Translations under genes and position numbers: made by a program
Shown: piece after piece, positions 59,201-64,000 of the stretch
Layout of the letters: each line of letters opens with the position of its first letter
Position numbering within the stretch: position 1 is the stretch's first letter
NCBI RefSeq assembly: GCF_037126435.1
Contig: NZ_CP147020.1
Span: forward strand, 3,514,001-3,578,000
Length of the DNA: 64,000 nucleotides
Direction of reading: 5' to 3'
Source of the DNA: Bernardetia sp. ABR2-2B
Lineage (GTDB): Bacteria > Bacteroidota > Bacteroidia > Cytophagales > Bernardetiaceae
Notes under the pieces: generated by a model
What the model saw: only the letters and a program-made list of their open reading frames with translations
Databases searched by the model: none
Told to the model about the DNA's origin: nothing

Positions 59201-60710
59201 CGTTTTCAGTATCTATTACAGCACCTGCATCTATATGAACATATAAATCCACCCCAATAGGTAGATTACTAGTAGGATTAATGGTAAGTTGTGTTCCTCC
59301 AGTAAGTATAGTAGAAGTAACATCAATAGCTTCAACAACACTATTGTCACTTACTCTCCTAATTTCTATATTTCCAGTACCTAAAGTTATTGTTTCATTA
59401 AAGTTGAGTACTAAATCTGCATTTTCTGGAAAGTCTGTTGCTCCGTCGGTAGGTGTGCTTGAGGATAAAGCTGGGGGAGAGTTGGTGTTTTGAAAGATAG
59501 CTGCATCATCATCTCCTCCCTTCAAAGGATCAATAATATCATCATCCCAGTCTCCATCATAATCTACTACCCAAAAATCATAAGGCTCTCCAAGAGGACT
59601 ACCATCTACTGCTGGACTTAGGTTAATAGTTGTGGTAGTTTCTTCATTATAAACTCCTCCATTATTTCTCAACAAGTGCCAACCAGACCCTGTTGAATTT
59701 GCTACAATAAAATCAATATCTCCGTCTACATCATAATCAACAGGGAGCATATAGCTTGTAGCTCCAGATGAAAGAATTGAATTTGTTTTATTAGATAAAG
59801 GAGAAGTACCTCCTGCTGTTAATTCTGTAAAAACTCCTGCACCATCATTTCTAAAAATAGCTGCATCATCATCTCCTCCTTTAAGAGGGTCAATAATGTC
59901 ATCATCTCCATCTCCATCATAATCTATTACCCAAAAATCATAAGGCTCTCCAAGAGGACTACCATCTACTGCTGGACTTAGGTTAATAGTCGTGGTAGTT
60001 TCTTCATTATAAACTCCTCCATTATTTCTCAACAAGTGCCAACCAGACCCTGTTGAATTTGCTACAATAAAATCAATATCTCCGTCTACATCATAATCAA
60101 CAGGGAGCATATAGCTTGTAGCTCCAGATGAAAGAATTGAATTTGTTTTATTAGATAAAGGAGAAGTACCTCCTGCTGTTAATTCTGTAAAAACTCCTGC
60201 ACCATCATTTCTAAAAATAGCTGCATCATCATCTCCTCCTTTAAGAGGGTCAATAATGTCATCATCTCCATCTCCATCATAATCTATTACCCAAAAATCA
60301 TAAGGCTCTCCAAGAGGACTACCATCTACTGCTGGACTTAGGTTAATAGTTGTGGTAGTTTCTTCATTATAAACTCCTCCATTATTTCTCAACAAGTGCC
60401 AACCAGACCCTGTTGAATTTGCTACAATAAAATCAATATCTCCGTCTACATCATAATCAACAGGGAGCATATAGCTTGTAGCTCCAGATGAAAGAATTGA
60501 ATTTGTTTTATTAGATAAAGGAGAAGTACCTCCTGCTGTTAATTCTGTATATTGAGCTTGAATACTTTGAGTAAAGAAAGTAAAACAAGAAATAAATAGA
60601 ATAAATTTGTATACTAAATTCTTTTTAAATTTTTCATTTTCGGGTAAATAATAACTTGCAATGCTAAAATTTACTTTTTGTTTTGCTTTAAAAAATGAAG
60701 TTTGTTTCAT
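53295..60710 (-). CDS. giant surface protein with type IX secretion tail
   Basis: 2471 residues. N-terminal signal region (hydrophobic core about 36-48, ending IQAQ). Three FG-GAP/VCBS-like units of 120 residues (54-173, 174-293, 294-about 410) carry calcium-loop motifs such as DYDVDGDIDF and DYDGDGDDDI. An Ig-like domain (about 415-515), a YWTD-like propeller region (about 520-800) and two almost identical FN3-like domains (about 803-900 and 1090-1187) follow, with a fibronectin III domain near 1340-1470. Four modules of about 220 residues begin at 1470, 1703, 1927 and 2147, each with an SprB-like start and a concanavalin-like part. The tail (2383-2471, YPNPSRGTFNVRF, ending KTVIIE) is a type IX sorting domain. 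Adhesion or gliding at the cell surface is inferred. Confidence 0.9.
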   Translation of the reverse strand: MKQTSFFKAKQKVNFSIASYYLPENEKFKKNLVYKFILFISCFTFFTQSIQAQYTELTAGGTSPLSNKTNSILSSGATSYMLPVDYDVDGDIDFIVANSTGSGWHLLRNNGGVYNEETTTTINLSPAVDGSPLGEPYDFWVIDYDGDGDDDIIDPLKGGDDDAAIFRNDGAGVFTELTAGGTSPLSNKTNSILSSGATSYMLPVDYDVDGDIDFIVANSTGSGWHLLRNNGGVYNEETTTTINLSPAVDGSPLGEPYDFWVIDYDGDGDDDIIDPLKGGDDDAAIFRNDGAGVFTELTAGGTSPLSNKTNSILSSGATSYMLPVDYDVDGDIDFIVANSTGSGWHLLRNNGGVYNEETTTTINLSPAVDGSPLGEPYDFWVVDYDGDWDDDIIDPLKGGDDDAAIFQNTNSPPALSSSTPTDGATDFPENADLVLNFNETITLGTGNIEIRRVSDNSVVEAIDVTSTILTGGTQLTINPTSNLPIGVDLYVHIDAGAVIDTENEITVSLRNQPTTLNFQAILASNPISAPIIFHLDPVSKGAFSTDLLGGDETSIVTYTASASSFAADIELDEANGHIYVLDRNADELRRYNLDGTNNTLIYTYSLTPQDIALDLTNNLIYHTETQTGPSEVFTTDLNGGSKNTVIAYTAVLNALAYLKIELDVANNHMYLLNSPGDELVRFDTDGTNPQSITSYTTQQDAFELDLTNNLIYHVDRSSGGEVFTTNLLGGARNSLFTYTPSGSSLYKEIELDVANDHMYLLNTNGDVLTRFNTDGTNQTTIFSYASGDNVQDIFLAGLGTSSTPSPPTITTTTQTNVTATTADLGGNVTDDGGESVTDRGIVWNTSTAPTTSNNKVQIGTGTGIFNQTVTGLPSATTVFVRSYAINNEGTSYGSEISFTTLSAPCSPTIGTTGFEGLGYTNAPPTTLSSQGTGVSGAGISASVSNQACWDIYVETYSPPALTLQISGTGNQGVSNSASVNFSISNGGFYSFTSNDASEFDLQSIAVLAIAGSPTNDVTFTITGYRNGSLVTGANYTQGGTGNTYLTMSGINSNNSFDNIDEFRVTAQSTVGGQEATVYKIDNIIIAPAVTSSPPTVTTTAQANVTATTADLGGNVTDDGGATVTDRGIVWNTSAAPTTSNNKVQIGTGTGVFNQTVTGLPSATTVFVRSYAINGEGTSYGNEISFTTLTACTGAIAQTIDFESESFTDFVDYGSQTYESGKMRIIVSGSNNWFEDTDGGSSGGKGITAFILSEVGTVTVETCDGSEFDFESFYYNNFTNSSEIASIEGFRDTNSTGTQIGVPISSIGIVTLNNKFNNVDRVVITSGADGFADTFDEFIFNAPVTCTAPTGQVTNLMAGNNPTSTTLDVASYSAPAGGGADGYVIKINSTNSFTAPTNSATLPTADLSWNDAGEQVVYAGTSTNPNIVVTGLSSSTTYFFRVYAYNDCAGTNTFETTGTGESGTTTEPPTITATITSVSCAGGNTGAIDLDVSEFSGSQSYAWSDGGITTQNRTGLAVGEYEITITDGGNDYTATYEVGYDLTWTDLTEFTVVDKKLTKSTATTGWTTKAFSEGKVVSDGGIVFTAEESDNAYMVGLSYTKGATGFASIDYAIYLTSAATVVVYEKGVLRGGFGSYQNGDIFEIKRVGATLQYTKNGTAFRTVGGVLAGDLIADATMLTANGRIPQVQFTSCPVALEITSFTSNTCPTDGAGAATATLLGEALPTTYAWSSGENTASISSKNTGIYSVTATGVYGTRTRHVAIGYEVDFQNQTNVSVAGNVLTKTNATGWTSGATSASTQQLSSAANGWVSNTITNNTSFYMVGLAKPNAIASYTSIDYAWYFVGNGKAIPSYNKNRGTAVGYQTGDVFTVAREGNQMKFYKNGNVVQQYVIDASETLVADVAINSGSTGQVQVSFCGAAGGAQTYTATVTGIDCSTGATTGSIDIEATGATYLWSTGETSQDISALDAGTYQLELTKDGITYNSSYLIGAPLTWTNLTNLALNGDGQLDHTSITGWNTNANSTQNVKADGGVVFKVDNTTTASMIGLSKTEEGTGFSAIDYAIYTAANGKFYVFENGANKGDFGTYQTGDGFKIQRGGTQIQYFKNGTVFYTSTSTATTDDLVVDASLYTANATLPEVLFTGCALDLTVSAPLLDCSSSTGSATATLTGGTFTTSYDWKNAAGTTVSTTSTLSNQPAGYYTVTASGSFGSFTKSVVLSYPIDFVVEANATSTGAVVSKTTSTTTWDAGIHTANTLNANQDGFVENTASENVNYMFGLTLPNTNPSYTSINYKWYVLASGKAIANYGTASGVTIDYKKEDKLRVERVGSLVKYFHNNVEITQQSIDPSEELVADIAIYTSNGNAGSYKISFCPNPATRIATKVQANQNDFEEDTFSIYPNPSRGTFNVRFATVLSTNTQVTILDAIGRTIKTKTVEKGSQKFTIDLKNQPKGMYLIHFNQNGATYSKTVIIE
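57150..58300 (-). repeat. duplicated FN3-like segment in the giant gene
   Basis: About 290 bp near 58010-58300 are repeated with few changes near 57150-57440 (the coded TVTGLPSATTVFVRSYAIN is identical). The two copies are separated by a different domain. Confidence 0.85.
59470..60549 (-). repeat. three 360-bp tandem repeats in the giant gene
   Basis: Units at about 60549-60190, 60189-59830 and 59829-59470 are spaced exactly 360 bp and are nearly identical in DNA. The unit furthest into the gene has diverged at its end (Gly to Trp in DYDGDWDDD). The frame is preserved, so copy number could change without breaking the gene. Confidence 0.92.
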
Positions 60711-61018
60711 GATATTTAGAGAGGTGTGATGTGAAAGAAATTAAAAATTTTATTTGTATGCACAAAGGTAGTTATGGTCATTTTGTGATGATTCTGTATC
60801 TGATTTTTTTTGAAAAACAATGAATAAAATTACTTTTTCTTTTTTTTTAACATGGATTTATGTTTTTTAGGCATTTTATAAATAGGGCAGGGAATCTGTA
60901 AGAGTCTGAAACTCTTATCTAAGAGAAAGCAAACAATTTTGTTCTATTTATTTAAGAATCGCTAAAATCCCAATGAGATGTGTTACTTTTTAAGAAAGTG
61001 TGTAAATCAATAAATGAT
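60711..61018. other. 308-bp gap between giant gene and kinase
   Basis: Holds the candidate promoter above and a small hairpin TAAGAGT/ACTCTTA at 60899-60917. No gene is visible. Both neighbours are on the minus strand. Confidence 0.5.
60763..60770 (-). promoter_or_regulatory. candidate -7 element of the giant gene
   Basis: On the minus strand TACCTTTG matches TAnnTTTG, 52 bp before the start codon. No clear -33 TTTG. Confidence 0.4.
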
Positions 61019-64000
61019 TTAAGCCTCAATTTTTCCTTCTCTCATCGAAAAAGTAAAAGTAGTCCCTTGTTTTTCTGTACTTTCTACCCAAATTTCGCCG
61101 TTTTGTTTTTCAATAAATTCTTTACAAACCATTAGCCCTAAGCCTGTTCCTTTTTCATTGGCTGTTCCACGTGTTGTTACGTGTTGGTCTTTTACAAAAA
61201 TTTTCTTTGCTGTCTCTTTATTCATTCCTACTCCTGTATCTCGTACAAAAACATGAACCATTTTATGAGTCTCTTTTTCTGATTTGTTATCATTGTTATC
61301 TTCGTAATAAACAGCTCCTACTGTAACAGTTCCATCTATATCTGTAAATTTTAGGGCATTACTTATAAGATTACGCAGAATAAAGTTGAGTAAATTAGGG
61401 TCTGCCTCCACTAATATTCCCTCCTTTATTTGAGATACTTGAAGGTTTATTTTTTTATTTTTAGCCGTTGGAAGTAATAATTCAATATTTTTTTGGATGT
61501 GGTCTGTAATCAATAAAGGTTCTAATTGAGTTTCCAAATGTCCCATTTGCGCTCTAGACCATTGTAGAAGGTTTTCCAAGAGTCCACCTACATTTCCCAA
61601 AGATTTATCAATGTCTCTAGTTATTCTATTTATTTCATCATCAGTAAAGGCATTTCTGTAAGTGATAAACATTTTTAGAAAATTTTGTAGCGTTGCTAAA
61701 GGCGCACGTAAGTCGTGAGAGATAATCGAAAACATACGGTCTTTTATACTATTTGATTGAGAAAGCTCGTTTTCAGATTCTTTCAAAAGTGAATTTGTTA
61801 GAGCTAATTCTTTATTTTGGTGCTTTAGCTTTTCAGTTTGTTTGGTTACTTCTAACTCTAATAACTTACGTTTTTTCTCTAACGAATTGGTTCTTATACG
61901 CACATAACCTGCAAAAAGAATGAATCCAACTAAGGTACAAGCCACTAAAAACCAAGTTTTTTTCCAAATTGGAGTAGCGATAGTAAAAGAATAGTTTGCA
62001 GGGATATTTGCCCAAACTCCATCATCATTGGTAGCCAATACTTCAAAATCATAATTTCCATCTTCCAAGTGAGAATAATAAGCAAAGTTTTGTGTTGTTA
62101 TCTCTGACCAGTTTTTATCAAACCCCTTTAAGCGATATTTGAATTTTACTTTTTCTGGGTAACGAAATGTAATTGTCTTGAAATCAAAGCGTAAGCTATA
62201 ATCATCATAAGGCAAAACTAAATTTTCTTCAAAACTTTTTTCTTTACCAAAAATACGAAAACCACTTAAAACAACCTTTGGACGAACTAAATTGATATGG
62301 TCATTTTGTCCAATATAATGAATCAAACCCCTTGTAGTTCCGAACCATAAATCTCCATTATACTCTCTTTCGATAGCACTTCTATTGGCTTCTGTTCCGA
62401 TAAGCCCGTCTGATTGATGATAAATCTTTGCTAAATCATCTTTAGGGCGAAGCCTAGTAATTCCTTTTCTTGAACCAATCCAAATATTATAATTTCTATC
62501 AGCAGCAATAAAGTAAGAATAGTTTGAAGCCAAACCGTTAGCCGTTGTATATTTTTTGATTCCATTGTCGGAGTATGCAAAAACACCAGAGCCTTCCGAA
62601 CCTATCCAAAGCGTATTTTCGGCATCTTCTGTAAAACAAGTTGCCTTTACTTGATTAAACTCCGGAACAGCATCTAAAACAGTCAGTTTGTTATCTTTCC
62701 AATAAGATAGTGTGTAGTCAGAAGAAGCAATCCAAATACGGTTTTGTCTGTCTTTATAAATATTCTGAATTCGATTTAGTTGTATTGTTTTGGTAGGCAA
62801 AATTTGAATAAACCTATTTTCAGATTTGAGGTATTTGAAAAGTCCCCATAAGTTTGTTGCTATCCAAATATTTCCCTCATCATCAGCTGTTATTTTGTTG
62901 ATAGTTTTGTCAGGAACATCTCTAATTGATTTCAAAGAATTAGTAACTGGGTCAAATGTAAAAAGTCCTTTGTTCTCTGTTCCTATCCATATTTTACCCA
63001 AAGAGTCTTGAAATAAAGTTCGGACAATAGCTTGAGGAAAAGCAGGTAGATATGTTTTGAAGGTTGTTGAATCTCCTTGCTGAACGAGAGAGGTTATATT
63101 TTGGTCTGTTCCTAAAAGTAGATTATTCTCATCAATTCGTAAGATAGACAAAATATTTTCACTAGGTAAGCCATGCGAGTAGGTATAAATTTCGAACATC
63201 TCATTGAGCATCTGAACAAGTCCATTATTTTCTGTTCCTATCCAAATACTTCCTTCATAATCTTGCAAAATACAAGAAATAGATGAGCTTGGAAGTCCGT
63301 TTTTAGTGGTGTAATGTTCTATACTTACTATTTTTTCTTCCTTCTTTGTAGATTCTACTCTAAATAATCCATTGTTTTTTGTTCCTATCCAAAGTTTCCC
63401 TCTTTTATCTTCCAAAATAGAAGTGATATATTCTTTGGCTAGTTCTGTTCTGCTCGGAAAAGCTTTTTTTACATTATTATTAGAAAAAAAATTATATATT
63501 CCATTGTCTTTTGTTCCTATCCAAAAACCTATTTGCCCCTGCTTTTTTCGTGTAATAGAATGTACTTCTATTCCTTTCAGTTCTTTTATCTTATCAGTAA
63601 AAACAAACTTTTCATCTTTTATGGAGGCTACAAAAAGTCCACTATCTGTTCCTACTAAGAACTCATTACTAGGTAATTTTTCAAAAACATTACATCTTTC
63701 TGTATGCGTACTGACAAGAGGAAAATAAGAGGTCTGATAATCGAATGTTTCTTTTACTTCCTTCTTCTGACTTTTATCAAAACTAATCTCAAAAATACCT
63801 TCACGCTCTGTTAATGCCCAAATATGTTCTTCTTCTACATAAATCTGCTGAATTCGGCTAAGTAAATTTTGGTTAAGGGAAGTAATTGTCCAGATAGAAT
63901 CTGTCTGTCTATCGTGGTAAGAGAGTAATCCTTGTGGATGTCCGAGCCAAGTTCCATTACGCAAAGAATCTGTTGCTAAGGCAGTAATGAAGTTGTCAGA
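61019..64000 (-). CDS. two-component propeller sensor histidine kinase (5' end outside window)
   Basis: The frame stays open to the window edge, so the N-terminus is missing; 993 residues are visible. The first 560 form Reg_prop propeller blades with repeated IWIGT..NGL motifs (GKLWIGTKNNGLF, GSIWIGTENNGLV, GKIWIGTENKGLF). A Y_Y_Y domain (about 580-675, ending DGVWANIPANYSFTI), a membrane helix (about 680-700), a coiled coil, HisKA with ISHDLRAPLATLQ and HATPase_c with NLISNALKFTD, DTGVGM and GTGLGL follow. Propeller kinases of this type sense periplasmic ligands, often glycans. Unlike hybrid systems no receiver or AraC domain is fused, so a separate regulator is needed. Confidence 0.92.
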   Translation of the reverse strand, partial: SDNFITALATDSLRNGTWLGHPQGLLSYHDRQTDSIWTITSLNQNLLSRIQQIYVEEEHIWALTEREGIFEISFDKSQKKEVKETFDYQTSYFPLVSTHTERCNVFEKLPSNEFLVGTDSGLFVASIKDEKFVFTDKIKELKGIEVHSITRKKQGQIGFWIGTKDNGIYNFFSNNNVKKAFPSRTELAKEYITSILEDKRGKLWIGTKNNGLFRVESTKKEEKIVSIEHYTTKNGLPSSSISCILQDYEGSIWIGTENNGLVQMLNEMFEIYTYSHGLPSENILSILRIDENNLLLGTDQNITSLVQQGDSTTFKTYLPAFPQAIVRTLFQDSLGKIWIGTENKGLFTFDPVTNSLKSIRDVPDKTINKITADDEGNIWIATNLWGLFKYLKSENRFIQILPTKTIQLNRIQNIYKDRQNRIWIASSDYTLSYWKDNKLTVLDAVPEFNQVKATCFTEDAENTLWIGSEGSGVFAYSDNGIKKYTTANGLASNYSYFIAADRNYNIWIGSRKGITRLRPKDDLAKIYHQSDGLIGTEANRSAIEREYNGDLWFGTTRGLIHYIGQNDHINLVRPKVVLSGFRIFGKEKSFEENLVLPYDDYSLRFDFKTITFRYPEKVKFKYRLKGFDKNWSEITTQNFAYYSHLEDGNYDFEVLATNDDGVWANIPANYSFTIATPIWKKTWFLVACTLVGFILFAGYVRIRTNSLEKKRKLLELEVTKQTEKLKHQNKELALTNSLLKESENELSQSNSIKDRMFSIISHDLRAPLATLQNFLKMFITYRNAFTDDEINRITRDIDKSLGNVGGLLENLLQWSRAQMGHLETQLEPLLITDHIQKNIELLLPTAKNKKINLQVSQIKEGILVEADPNLLNFILRNLISNALKFTDIDGTVTVGAVYYEDNNDNKSEKETHKMVHVFVRDTGVGMNKETAKKIFVKDQHVTTRGTANEKGTGLGLMVCKEFIEKQNGEIWVESTEKQGTTFTFSMREGKIEA

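Noticed and set aside
63372-63728. Plus-strand open frame of 118 codons inside the propeller kinase
   Set aside because: It is a shadow of the repeated propeller blades on the other strand.

Overview
The window looks like chromosomal DNA of a low-GC marine gliding bacterium of the phylum Bacteroidetes, most likely order Cytophagales (Bernardetia/Flexibacter-like). This is inferred from a GC content of roughly one third, a GldH gliding lipoprotein, a giant protein with a type IX secretion tail, SPOR/RlpA and PASTA proteins, long multi-PAS histidine kinases, promoter elements of the Bacteroidetes form TAnnTTTG, and weak or absent Shine-Dalgarno sequences. I cannot name the species from sequence alone.

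Layout. 1-10261: two huge cytosolic multi-PAS histidine kinases in tandem (the first enters from outside the window). 10362-15619, minus strand: 2-oxoglutarate dehydrogenase E2, a SulP transporter, a DUF6314-like protein and biotin synthase. 15620-16660: three tandem 129-nt tRNA-like RNA units with a shared leader, a candidate promoter and a strong terminator. 16713-18239: a PAS histidine kinase broken by one in-frame amber codon. 18301-29449: small envelope proteins, SurE, a TPR protein, exonuclease III, a peptide-binding lipoprotein, a PASTA protein and GldH. 29527-33197: CTP synthase and YidC. 33270-41718: lipoproteins, RlpA, an amidase, an orphan histidine kinase, MurB and a YciO/Sua5 protein. 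41719-42808: a 1.1-kb gap with a MITE-like element and two orphan plus-strand terminators. 42809-53205: TPR protein, GyrA, STAS-like protein, flavodoxin-fold reductase, adenylate kinase, cell-wall amidase, a thioredoxin-fold protein without cysteines, and a response-regulator/PP2C phosphatase. 53295-60710: a 2471-residue surface protein with three 360-bp tandem repeats. 61019-64000: a two-component propeller histidine kinase that runs off the window.

The gene set is mostly housekeeping (TCA cycle, biotin, CTP, peptidoglycan, DNA gyrase, membrane insertion) mixed with an expanded signalling complement: five histidine kinases or kinase remnants and only one receiver protein, so phosphotransfer partners must mostly lie elsewhere. 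GldH and the secretion-tail protein fit a gliding, surface-attached lifestyle.

The most unusual element is the tRNA-like array at 16026-16597. It keeps acceptor, D and T arms, and its anticodon-type stem shows compensatory changes between copies. The loop lacks the conserved U33 and purine 37, and the variable arm carries a loop of about 48 nt. I see no ordinary tRNA, rRNA, CRISPR array, intact insertion sequence, prophage or defence system in the window.
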